NCBI GenBank assembly: GCA_028281925.1
Contig: JANQIX010000093.1
Location: 1-47,521, forward strand
From: Alphaproteobacteria bacterium
Lineage (GTDB): Bacteria; Pseudomonadota; Alphaproteobacteria; DSM-16000; Inquilinaceae
DNA length: 47,521 bases
Reading direction: 5' to 3'
Part shown: in pieces, positions 25,264 to 32,761 of the stretch
Layout of the letters: each line of letters starts with the position of its first letter
Numbering within the stretch: position 1 is the stretch's first letter
The notes under the pieces: model-generated
Told to the model about the DNA's origin: nothing
The model's input: the letters and a program-made list of their open reading frames with translations, nothing else
Database searches by the model: none
Made by a program: the position numbers and the translations under genes

Positions 25264-25818
25264 TCAGGCGGCGGTAGAGGGAGAGGACCTGTCGGAAGTC
25301 GCCAGATAGTCGGCGCGGCTGAGCCGGCAGAAGGTGAGCCACTGCTTGTAGTGGAAGGCACGGCCGGCATGGGCCAGCCCGATCTTCTGCAACACGCGGT
25401 GGGAGGCGCCGTTGTCCGGGTGGGCGACGGCCACGATGGGGTCGATGGCGAGCACGCGGAAGCCGTGATCCAGCGCGGCCCGCGCGGCCTCGGTGCCGAC
25501 GCCCTGTCCCCAGGCGGCGGCCACATAGCGATAGCCGATCTCGATCAAGCCCGAGTCCTCCAGCGGGAACAGACCGCACCAGCCGAGGAAACCTGGCCGA
25601 TCGGCCCACTCCACCGCCCATATGGCCGCGTTGGCGGGCCAGTCACGGTCGATCTGATCACTGAGCTGCTGCCGGCGCGTTTCCACCTCCGGCGGGCCAT
25701 CGGGCCAGATGTAACGGTGGACCCGAGGGTCCATGTCCATGGCCAGGTTGGCGTCGAGGTCGGCGAGGGTCCTCGGGCGCAGGCGCAGCCGCTCCGTCAG
25801 TAGGGCTGGCGGCGCCAT
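25264..25818 (-). CDS. GNAT N-acetyltransferase, RimJ/RimL type
   Basis: The 184-residue protein opens with LLTERLRLRPRTLADLDANLAM, the RimJ/RimL-like start, and has the acetyl-CoA loop AWGQGVGTEAARAALDHGF plus VAHPDNGASHRVLQKIGL. The acceptor is unknown. The start overlaps the altronate dehydratase stop (TGATG), so it is translationally coupled to it; a functional link to uronate metabolism is not obvious and could be incidental. Confidence 0.88.
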   Translation of the reverse strand: MAPPALLTERLRLRPRTLADLDANLAMDMDPRVHRYIWPDGPPEVETRRQQLSDQIDRDWPANAAIWAVEWADRPGFLGWCGLFPLEDSGLIEIGYRYVAAAWGQGVGTEAARAALDHGFRVLAIDPIVAVAHPDNGASHRVLQKIGLAHAGRAFHYKQWLTFCRLSRADYLATSDRSSPSTAA

Positions 25819-27353
25819 CAGACCGTGGCGCCCAGCACCCAGGGTGCAAACTCGTCGTCGCCGTAGCCCAATAGCTCACTCTTGGTCTTTTCGCCCGAGG
25901 CGGCGCGCAGAACTGTTTTGAAGATCTGCTGCCCCAGTTCGGCGACCGAGGCGGTGCCGTCGGCGATGTCGCCGCAATTGATGTCCATGTCCTCTTCCAT
26001 GCGGCGGTAGAGCGGGGTGTTGGTGGCGAGCTTCAGGCTGGGTACCGGCTTCGCACCGAAGCACGAGCCACGGCCGGTGGTGAAGCAGACCACGTTGCAG
26101 CCGCCGGCGATCTGGCCGGTCACGGAAACGGGGTCGTAGCCCGGCGTGTCCATGAACACGAAGCCGCGGGCTCGCACCGGCTCAGCATAGGTCGCCACGT
26201 CCACCAGATCGGTCGTGCCGCCCTTGGCCGCAGCACCCAGGGACTTCTCCAGGATCGTCGTCAGGCCGCCGGCCTTGTTGCCGGGCGAGGGGTTGTTGTC
26301 CATGGTGCCGCCATTGCGGCCCGTGTAGTCGTGCCACCAGGCCAGCCGGTCCAACAGCTTGCGGCCGACTTCGGTGCTCACGGCACGCCGCAGCAGCATG
26401 GCCTCGGCACCATAAATCTCAGGCGTCTCCCCCAGCACGACCGTGCCGCCGTTGCGCACGATCAGGTCGGCCGCAGCCCCCAGCGCGGGGTTCGCCGTGA
26501 TGCCGGAAAACCCGTCGGAGCCGCCGCATTGCAGGGCCAGCATCAGGTGTTCCGCACTGACGGTCTGCCGTCGCGCCGCGTTGGCGGCCGGCAGCATGGC
26601 GCGCACGCGCTCTTCCCCGGCGCGCACCGTGGCGGTCGTGCCGCCGGTTTCCTGCATCACGAATGTGTGCAGCCGGTCGGACTCCTCCAGATGTTCCGCC
26701 TCCAAAAGTCGCGAGATCTGGTTGGCTTCGCAGCCCAGGCCGATCACCAGAACGCCCGCGAAATTGGGGTGGCGGGCATAGCCGGCCAGCACGCGGCGCA
26801 GCTGGTCCATCTCTTCGCCTTCCGATGCCATGCCGCAGCCGGTGCGGTGGCTGAGCGAAACGACGCCGTCGACATTGGGGAAGGCATCGAGCGCGCCGGG
26901 CGCCCGGAACCGTTCGGCGATCATCCGCACCACGGTGGCCGAGCAGTTCACCGAAGGCAGCACACCGATATAGTTGCGCGTGCCCACCCGCCCGTCGGGC
27001 CTGACGAAGCCCTCGAAGGTCGCCCGTTCCGGTTCGGGAAGCACTTCGGGCCCGCGCCGGGCGGAGCCGATCACCGCGTCGGCATCGTGCCGGCGATAGA
27101 TGAGGTTGTGGGTATGCACATGCTCGCCCGGCGCAATCGCCGCCGTCGCCTCGCCGATGAACTGGCCGAACTTCAGCACCGCTTCGCCCGCCGCGATCGC
27201 CCTGACGGCCACCTTATGGCCCCGCGGCGTTTCCTGCCGCGTCACCGCACCGCTGACGTCGAGGGGTGTGCCGGCCGGCAGCGTGTCCATGGCAACGGCG
27301 ATGTTGTCATCGGGGCTGAGGCGCAGAAGCAACGGGCGGGCGATGGTGTCCAT
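25818..27353 (-). CDS. uxaA: Altronate dehydratase / UxaA-GarD family
   Basis: The 511-residue protein combines the N-terminal SAF domain (LRLSPDDNIAVAMDTLPAGT, HKVAVRAIAAGEAVLKFGQ.IG, HVHTHNL) with the large dehydratase domain (GFVRPDGRVGTRNYIGVLPSVNCSATVV, HRTGCGM, GCNVVCFTTGRGSCFG, PSLKLATNTPLY, DINCGDI). UxaA converts D-altronate to 2-keto-3-deoxygluconate; galactarate or another sugar acid is possible for this family. The start at 27353 is chosen because AAGAAGG precedes it. It lies 3-11 kb from the hexuronate genes on the right and probably serves the galacturonate branch. Confidence 0.85.
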   Translation of the reverse strand: MDTIARPLLLRLSPDDNIAVAMDTLPAGTPLDVSGAVTRQETPRGHKVAVRAIAAGEAVLKFGQFIGEATAAIAPGEHVHTHNLIYRRHDADAVIGSARRGPEVLPEPERATFEGFVRPDGRVGTRNYIGVLPSVNCSATVVRMIAERFRAPGALDAFPNVDGVVSLSHRTGCGMASEGEEMDQLRRVLAGYARHPNFAGVLVIGLGCEANQISRLLEAEHLEESDRLHTFVMQETGGTTATVRAGEERVRAMLPAANAARRQTVSAEHLMLALQCGGSDGFSGITANPALGAAADLIVRNGGTVVLGETPEIYGAEAMLLRRAVSTEVGRKLLDRLAWWHDYTGRNGGTMDNNPSPGNKAGGLTTILEKSLGAAAKGGTTDLVDVATYAEPVRARGFVFMDTPGYDPVSVTGQIAGGCNVVCFTTGRGSCFGAKPVPSLKLATNTPLYRRMEEDMDINCGDIADGTASVAELGQQIFKTVLRAASGEKTKSELLGYGDDEFAPWVLGATV

Positions 27354-27409
27354 GGGTTGGGCCTTCTTAAGCGGTCGCATTCGTCAGATGGTGCCGTGCC
27401 ATCGGGGTT

Positions 27410-28549
27410 TCAGGTCCCGGAGCCCTGGTTCGACACGACCACCATGTCGTGACACTCGGTGAGATCCGGGCATTCCCAGCGATCGAACATGCGCTCCATG
27501 GCTTTCGGCGGCACCGGATCGGGACGCGCCCGACTACGCGCTGTCAGGTCATCGGGCGTCGTCTCGACGCAAACGATCTTGATGCGGGCGTTGTAGGCGG
27601 CAAACAGGTCGATGCATTGGGCGCGGATCTGACGGCTGAGATTCGTTGCGTTCCAGACGAAGTCCTCGCCCTGACGCAAAGCCGCTCGGGCTTGCTCTCT
27701 GGCCCTTGCGATGACCGGGCCCTGATGCGCGTCCGCCTCTGTCTGCATCTCGCTGCGAAGCGCGTCGAGGGAGATGACGAGCCTGTCGCCGCGATGCTGC
27801 CCGATCCAATGGTCCTTTCCGGAGGCCGGCAGACCGGACATCAAGACGACGGTCGATCGGGTGTCGTCAAAGGCCTGGTAGTCCGGCGATCGGCCAGGCT
27901 TCCTGAAATAGAGGAACCGGCTGTGGTCGGATGGAAACCGTCTCGGCCCCTCAAAGCATGCGTTCTCCCGACAGTACTCCTGGAACAGCTCGATGTTCTC
28001 CAGAAGCCGCGCCTTGTCCGGACAGTCCCGCCCGCGGGCGTCAGCCTTCGTCAGCAGCGACAGGGAGTGGCACTCGGTCTGCAAGCTAATAGTGAAGGCC
28101 AGGCGCTCAGGGTGCTCCCGTTCCAAGAGAAAGAACGGAACCTGGTGGTGGGTTACCAGATGGCACACGAATTCCCGCTCAGCAGGCGGAACTCCGAGCT
28201 GCCAGAGCAGGCGACGGGCCATGACCTGTCCGCGTCGGGAATGGCCCGGCGCCGTGACGCGGCCATCCTCGCCCATGATCGTGCAGGCCGGCTTTGCCAC
28301 ATCATGCAAGAGAGCGCCCCAGAAGATCAGCTGACGGCGAGCCTCCGGTAGGGCACGCCATTCCGGATCGTCGACCAGCGCTTCGCAGACCAGGCCGGTG
28401 TGGATCCAGACATCGCCCTCGGCATGAAAGACTGGATCCTGCGGGACGCCGGACAGCGCCCGTATCCAGTCGAAGGCATCGTGGAGGCCCTGCCAATCCA
28501 GGCGCCAGTCGGGTGCCTGGGGGACGACCGCATGGAACAGCGTCGTCAT
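27410..28549 (-). CDS. HD-Pnk: HD phosphoesterase plus polynucleotide kinase, RNA end-healing enzyme
   Basis: The 379-residue protein joins two domains. The N-terminal HD domain (about residues 40-175) has VWIHTGLV, LLHDVAKP (HD at 82-83), PGHSRRG and THHQVPF, a metal-dependent phosphohydrolase pattern. The C-terminal P-loop domain has GLPASGKDHW at 239, then SLDALRSEM and FVWNATNLSRQIR, the pattern of 5'-OH polynucleotide kinases. The P-loop has Asp after GK, where Ser/Thr is usual. Bifunctional HD-Pnk enzymes, characterised from Runella slithyformis, remove 2',3'-cyclic phosphate and phosphorylate 5'-OH ends. The ATG at 28549 overlaps the RNA ligase stop (ATGA), which fixes the start over an upstream in-frame ATG at 28612. 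Confidence 0.82.
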   Translation of the reverse strand: MTTLFHAVVPQAPDWRLDWQGLHDAFDWIRALSGVPQDPVFHAEGDVWIHTGLVCEALVDDPEWRALPEARRQLIFWGALLHDVAKPACTIMGEDGRVTAPGHSRRGQVMARRLLWQLGVPPAEREFVCHLVTHHQVPFFLLEREHPERLAFTISLQTECHSLSLLTKADARGRDCPDKARLLENIELFQEYCRENACFEGPRRFPSDHSRFLYFRKPGRSPDYQAFDDTRSTVVLMSGLPASGKDHWIGQHRGDRLVISLDALRSEMQTEADAHQGPVIARAREQARAALRQGEDFVWNATNLSRQIRAQCIDLFAAYNARIKIVCVETTPDDLTARSRARPDPVPPKAMERMFDRWECPDLTECHDMVVVSNQGSGT

Positions 28550-29337
28550 GCCCCGTCGAACAGGTTCACGCCCGGTGCGAGCGCGTTGGGCAGGATGGGT
28601 CTCGATTGCCAATGGCTTCCGGACTCGGCGACACGGTCACGAAAGTCCGGGCGCACGTATTTCAGGCGTCCCCGAACCTCTCCGGCCTGCTCGATCTTAA
28701 TGTAGAGTCCCTCCATCAGGTCGCTGGGATCGCTCTGTCTTAAGGTTCTATCCACGTCCAGAGACTGCCGCTCTGCGGCCCGCGCCAGCGCATCCCGCCA
28801 GTCCAGGCTCTTGTAGGCCGAACCGGTGACGAGTGCCGTAACCTCCTCGGCGCACCGGAACGTGCCCGCTGCCAGAACCTGGGCCGAGACGACTGGCAGA
28901 TCGTTCAATAGGGCCTGCCGCCGGTCGGTGGACAGGAACACACCTTCGGCCATGTCCAGAATGTCGAACTCGAGAAAGTAATGCGGCAGCTGGTCGTAGA
29001 AGATCGTGTGCTTGGCATACATCCATTCGCCGTACATCAGGTATCTCGACCCGAGTGAGTGCCACAGCCTGTCCCTGAGGCCCGTCGCCCAGGTCTTCAG
29101 CATGTTGAAATGCCGTTCGCGATGGCCGCCGGTCAGATAGTGCCCACGGCTTTGCAGCAGCAGGCGACCCTCGGCATCGAAGCCGATGCCGGAGTTGGCG
29201 CCATCCACCTTCTCCTCGATGACCAGGTGCAGGCCCTGCAGGTCCGACATGGGGATGGAGGCTACATCCTCATCGCCAGGCTGCCGGCGTGATCCGCAGA
29301 GATGCGGCGTGCGCGGGTATTTGAAGATGCGGTCCAC
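28546..29337 (-). CDS. RNA ligase (nucleotidyltransferase superfamily)
   Basis: The 263-residue protein begins YPRTPHLCGSRRQPGDED and has motif I EKVDGANSG with the likely AMP-accepting Lys at residue 43, motif III YGEWMYAKHTIFYDQL, motif IIIa YFLEFDILD, motif IV EGLYIKIE and motif V GRLKYVRPDF. All five catalytic motifs are present. Such ligases adenylylate a 5'-phosphate and seal it to a 3'-OH. The adjacent HD-Pnk would generate exactly these ends. It sits in the middle of a three-gene operon, 5 bases after the methyltransferase stop. It is shorter than T4 Rnl2 and lacks an obvious C-terminal extra domain. Confidence 0.88.
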   Translation of the reverse strand: MDRIFKYPRTPHLCGSRRQPGDEDVASIPMSDLQGLHLVIEEKVDGANSGIGFDAEGRLLLQSRGHYLTGGHRERHFNMLKTWATGLRDRLWHSLGSRYLMYGEWMYAKHTIFYDQLPHYFLEFDILDMAEGVFLSTDRRQALLNDLPVVSAQVLAAGTFRCAEEVTALVTGSAYKSLDWRDALARAAERQSLDVDRTLRQSDPSDLMEGLYIKIEQAGEVRGRLKYVRPDFRDRVAESGSHWQSRPILPNALAPGVNLFDGA

Positions 29338-29342
29338 AGGCG

Positions 29343-29978
29343 TCAGACCCTGGCGACCGCGATCATGTGGTTGAGGACGAAGCTGGTCTTGACCGACGAA
29401 GCACCCGCTGCCCGCATCAGCGTCTCCAGGCTGCCTTTCGTGAACAGCTGAATGTGCTCAGGGTTGTCGTCGGGCTTCGAGGGCACGGAAACCAGCACGA
29501 ACTGCGAGGCAAGCCGGAGCGCCTCGCGGGCCAGGTCGATGGGCGACGTCTGATGTTCCAGCACCTCAAGAACCGTGACAACGTCGAAACTGTCGGCCGC
29601 CAATCCCGTTCGGGCGGCGTCGCACTCCACGATCTCCAGTCGGTCGATGCCGCCGCGCCGGACGGCGTGCAGATGCCGGGCCCGCACGCCGTCGATCTCA
29701 ACACTAGTGACGCGCAGCGCAGGAAAGGCATCGAGAAGCGGCCAGAGAAACACGCCTCGGCCGCTGCCGACGTCCAGCAGTGTGTGAGGGCCGAGACCTT
29801 TCAGAGCGCCGATGACGGCCCGGACCCGCGGCAGCTCCTGCGTGCGTTTGAACCGGTGGAGCTTGAGCCCGTTGTCCTTAGCGGCCGCAAGCAGGGCGGG
29901 AACGTCGGCCGCAGCGGGCACATCCGGCAGCATGCCACGGACATAGGCAACGGCGAACGGTTCATAGAGGCCACACAT
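29343..29978 (-). CDS. Class I SAM-dependent methyltransferase of the RNA repair operon
   Basis: The 211-residue Rossmann methyltransferase has motif I TLLDVGSGRGVFLWPLL (about 67-82), acidic residue Glu94 at the end of beta-2, and EVLEH at 138-142, followed by EHIQLFTKGSLETLMRAAG. The ExxEH plus later His175 recalls the metal site of the RNA 2'-O-methyltransferase Hen1, but UbiG-type enzymes also carry EVLEH, so the target cannot be settled. It is the first gene of the operon with RNA ligase and HD-Pnk, which suggests an RNA substrate. The ribosome-binding site is weak. Confidence 0.75.
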   Translation of the reverse strand: MCGLYEPFAVAYVRGMLPDVPAAADVPALLAAAKDNGLKLHRFKRTQELPRVRAVIGALKGLGPHTLLDVGSGRGVFLWPLLDAFPALRVTSVEIDGVRARHLHAVRRGGIDRLEIVECDAARTGLAADSFDVVTVLEVLEHQTSPIDLAREALRLASQFVLVSVPSKPDDNPEHIQLFTKGSLETLMRAAGASSVKTSFVLNHMIAVARV

Positions 29979-30107
29979 CCCGCGACGTCCAGGCTGGCGA
30001 TGTGCCGGCGATCTATCGTCCGTTGGGGCCCTTTGTCCATCGGTCTGTGCAACAGGGGGTCCTGGGAACGAGGTTGTTCCGGTCTCGACGAAGGAACCGC
30101 TCTGTGG

Positions 30108-30431
30108 CTAGCAACCGGCCGCGTGCTCCGGGCACGTCCAGGTATGGCCTAGGAATCGCCAGATCGCCATCGACTCAGTCCGGAACCGGATGCCGTAGCG
30201 GTCACCGTCCGACCAGACGACGGTACCGGGGAAGGTGCCCAGAGCATCGAGTGCGACGGACACCTTGTCGCCCGCCGCAAACTGTTCCGGAATCGACACC
30301 TGAACCCCGCGGCTGGAGAGGTTCAGCACCTCGCAGGGCTTCGCCTCGCCACCCATGATCAGGTGGGCGGGAAAGGAACCTTCTGTCCGTGGTACGGCAC
30401 GCCGTTCTTCGAATTCCGCAGCATGTGACAC
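30108..30431 (-). CDS. PilZ domain protein
   Basis: The 107-residue protein is a single PilZ domain: the RxxxR-type element in EERRAVPRTEG and the NLSSRGVQVS element that together bind cyclic di-GMP, followed by beta-strands with GTVVWSDGDRYGIRF. It probably acts as a c-di-GMP receptor that affects motility or envelope functions. There is no partner gene beside it; its C-terminal tail CPEHAAGC contains two cysteines. Confidence 0.85.
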   Translation of the reverse strand: MSHAAEFEERRAVPRTEGSFPAHLIMGGEAKPCEVLNLSSRGVQVSIPEQFAAGDKVSVALDALGTFPGTVVWSDGDRYGIRFRTESMAIWRFLGHTWTCPEHAAGC

Positions 30432-30617
30432 GTCAGCCTGACCTCACCTTGTGTTGGCTGGTCGCATCTCTTCATTGGAACACGGAGTCATGAAATTTGG
30501 ATTTACCGCCGGGACAGCGCTCGACTGACACATCATACCCACCGGCGCCCCGAGTCCGCCCTGGCGTCGCCTGAGCCGAGCAGCCGGCGCGGCAGTGGGC
30601 AGAGCTGACCGGCCGCC

Positions 30618-31826
30618 TCACCAATTCCACATCGTACCGTCTTCAAGCCGGTTCACCGGCAGATAGGCCCGTTGGTACGGATACTTCGAGGCCAGCGCCT
30701 CGTCGATGTCGACGCCGTGGCCCGGCGCCTCGCCGGGGTGCAGGTAACCTTCGGCGAAGCTGTAGGCGTGTGGGAAGACGGCGTCGGTTTCCGGCGTGTG
30801 GCGCATGTATTCCTGGATGCCGAAATTCGGGACCCACAGGTCGAAGTGCAGGGCGGCGCCCATGCAGACCGGCGACAGGTCAGTGGCGCCGTGGCAGCCG
30901 GTGCGGACATGGTGCAGGCCTGCGAAATCGGCAATGCGGCGCAGATGCGTGATGCCGCCGGCATGCACCACGGTGGCGCGCACATAGTCGATCAGCTGTT
31001 CCTCGATCAGCGTCTTGCAGTCCCAGACGGTGTTGAAGATCTCACCGACAGCCAGCGGTGTCGTCGTGTGCTGGCGGACGATGCGGAAGCCTTCCTGATT
31101 TTCCGCCGGCACTGCGTCTTCGATCCAGAACAGGCGGTAAGGTTCCAGCGATCGGCCAAGGCGGCCGGCCTCGATCGGCGTTAGCCGGTGATGGACGTCG
31201 TGCAGCAGGTGATGCTCGAACCCGAACCGGCTGCGCAACGTCTCGAACAGCTTGGGCACGTGGTCGAGGTATTTGGGTGTCGACCAGACATTCTCCGTCG
31301 GCAAGTCCGCATCGGCGGGTTCGTAGAACATCTTGTCCTTCGACACGCCATAGGTCGACGGCAGGCCGGGAATGCCGCTCTGCGCCCGGATCGCCTTGTA
31401 GCCGAGCTCGATATAGCGGGCGACCTCGTCCGCCGTCGCTTCGATGTCGCTGCCGTTGGCATGGCCGTAGACCATGACGCCCGCGCGGCTGGCGCCGCCG
31501 AGAAGCTGATAGAGCGGCAGGCCGGCCGCCTTGGCCTTGATGTCCCAGAGCGCGGTGTCGACGGCCGCGATCGCCGCCATGGTCACCGGTCCACCGCGCC
31601 AATAGGCGCCGCGATAGAGGTATTGCCAGGTATCTTCCACCTGATGGGGATCGCGGCCGATCAGGCAGGGGATGACGTGGTCGGTGAGATAGCTGGCGAC
31701 GGCCAGCTCCCGCCCGTTCAGCGTGGCGTCGCCGATGCCGTGCAAGCCCTCGTCGGTGACGATCTTCAAGGTCACGAAGTTGCGGCCCGGACATGTGACG
31801 ATGACGCGGGCTTCGGTGATCTTCAC
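30618..31826 (-). CDS. manD: D-mannonate dehydratase, enolase superfamily (ManD/RspA)
   Basis: The 402-residue protein has the ManD signatures: ITEARVIVTCPGRNFVTLKI at the start; catalytic Arg and Tyr 12 residues apart in AIRAQSGIPG...YGVS; metal ligands in LLHDVHH (Asp and His), FWIEDAVPAEN (Glu) and LAVGEIFN (Glu); and the ending LEDGTMWNW. It dehydrates D-mannonate to 2-keto-3-deoxygluconate in glucuronate degradation. The GTG start at 31826 is preceded by GGGGAG. It is transcribed divergently from the FadR/GntR regulator and uxaC operon, with operator-like sequences between them. Confidence 0.93.
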   Translation of the reverse strand: MKITEARVIVTCPGRNFVTLKIVTDEGLHGIGDATLNGRELAVASYLTDHVIPCLIGRDPHQVEDTWQYLYRGAYWRGGPVTMAAIAAVDTALWDIKAKAAGLPLYQLLGGASRAGVMVYGHANGSDIEATADEVARYIELGYKAIRAQSGIPGLPSTYGVSKDKMFYEPADADLPTENVWSTPKYLDHVPKLFETLRSRFGFEHHLLHDVHHRLTPIEAGRLGRSLEPYRLFWIEDAVPAENQEGFRIVRQHTTTPLAVGEIFNTVWDCKTLIEEQLIDYVRATVVHAGGITHLRRIADFAGLHHVRTGCHGATDLSPVCMGAALHFDLWVPNFGIQEYMRHTPETDAVFPHAYSFAEGYLHPGEAPGHGVDIDEALASKYPYQRAYLPVNRLEDGTMWNW

Positions 31827-31851
31827 CGGCCGACTCCCCGGTTACGGCAGA

Positions 31852-31870
31852 AAATTGGTCAGGCCACTTT
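31852..31870. promoter_or_regulatory. FadR/UxuR-type operator candidate before manD
   Basis: AAATTGGTCAGGCCACTTT contains TGGT-CAG-GCCA (31856-31866), one base from the FadR-subfamily consensus TGGTNNNACCA, with the AAATTGGT half site seen in UxuR/ExuR-type operators. It lies 26 bases upstream of the manD start codon. The neighbouring GntR/FadR regulator is the likely binder. Confidence 0.6.
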
Positions 31871-31929
31871 ACCGCTGTTGCCTGCGGCTGACAAGATCGG
31901 GCCGGCGGGTGACCCAGCGAGTGGTCAAT

Positions 31930-31940
31930 TGGCCTGACCG
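31930..31940. promoter_or_regulatory. Second, weaker operator half-match near the regulator gene
   Basis: TGGCCTGACCG repeats in inverted orientation the core of the site at 31856-31866 (GGTCAGGCCA against TGGCCTGACC). The two copies face each other about 65 bases apart across the divergent promoter, an arrangement that could support cooperative binding or looping. Confidence 0.45.
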
Positions 31941-32023
31941 CTTTGCCACTTGACAATCCGATACGAAGCGCTTCAGGCTCAAGGGTGGCGAGCCGGACGG
32001 GCCGGCCTGTTGGCAGCGAGACG

Positions 32024-32761
32024 ATGCAGCTTCGCGCGATCGAACCCCAGCGCCTCTATCAGAAGGTTGCCGAGCAGATCGGCGACCTGATCCGCCAGGG
32101 GACATGGCGGGAAGGGGATCGCCTGCCTCCGGAACGCGACCTTGCCACACATCTGAAAGTCAGCCGCCCTGTCGTCCGTGAGGCGATGGTGGCGTTGGAA
32201 CTGGCGGGCTTCGTGGAGGTGCGCACGGGTGCGGGCACCTATGTGCGCAATCCCGGGGCGGACGGCTTCGTGAAGGTTACGGGTGATGGCGAACCCGGCC
32301 CCAGTCCGTTCGAGCTGATCGCCGCACGCCGGGTGATCGAAGGTGAGATCGCGGCGCTTGCTGCTGGTTCCGCGTCGCCGGACTTGGTGTCGGGGCTGGA
32401 CGCGGCCATGGCCAAGATGGACCACGACATCCGCCAGGGCACGCAGAGTGCGTCGAATGAAGACGATGGCGACTGGCAGTTCCATGTCCGCATCGCCGCC
32501 GCCACAGGCAACGCGACCTTGGAGGCGATCGTCAGCCAGCTTTGGCTGGGCATGCGGCGGCCATTGTTCCGGGCGCTGAGCGACCGGGTGCGGCTGCCGG
32601 AGAATGCCAAGCGTGCGTTGGCTGAGCACCGAACCATCGCCGATCGCATTTCGGCGAAAGACGCAGCCGGGGCCAGGACCGCCATGCACGAGCATCTGGA
32701 CCAGGTGCGCGATGTGCTGATGCACGGCACTGATGAGACTGAGACGGAGGCCGGCGAGTGA
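32024..32761 (+). CDS. GntR-family (FadR/FCD) transcriptional regulator of hexuronate genes
   Basis: The 245-residue regulator has an N-terminal winged helix (LYQKVAEQIGDLIRQGTWREGDRLPPERDLATHLKVSRPVVREAMVALELAGFVEVRTGAGTYV region, residues 8-75) and a helical FCD ligand-binding domain with FHVRIAAATGNATLEAIV and a C-terminal LAEHRTIADRI..KDA..AR..M..HL segment that supplies metal-binding His residues. Its stop overlaps the uxaC start (GTGA). By position it is the likely repressor of manD and its own operon, relieved by a uronate intermediate. The ATG at 32024 is preferred over an in-frame TTG at 31943. Confidence 0.9.
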   Translation: MQLRAIEPQRLYQKVAEQIGDLIRQGTWREGDRLPPERDLATHLKVSRPVVREAMVALELAGFVEVRTGAGTYVRNPGADGFVKVTGDGEPGPSPFELIAARRVIEGEIAALAAGSASPDLVSGLDAAMAKMDHDIRQGTQSASNEDDGDWQFHVRIAAATGNATLEAIVSQLWLGMRRPLFRALSDRVRLPENAKRALAEHRTIADRISAKDAAGARTAMHEHLDQVRDVLMHGTDETETEAGE

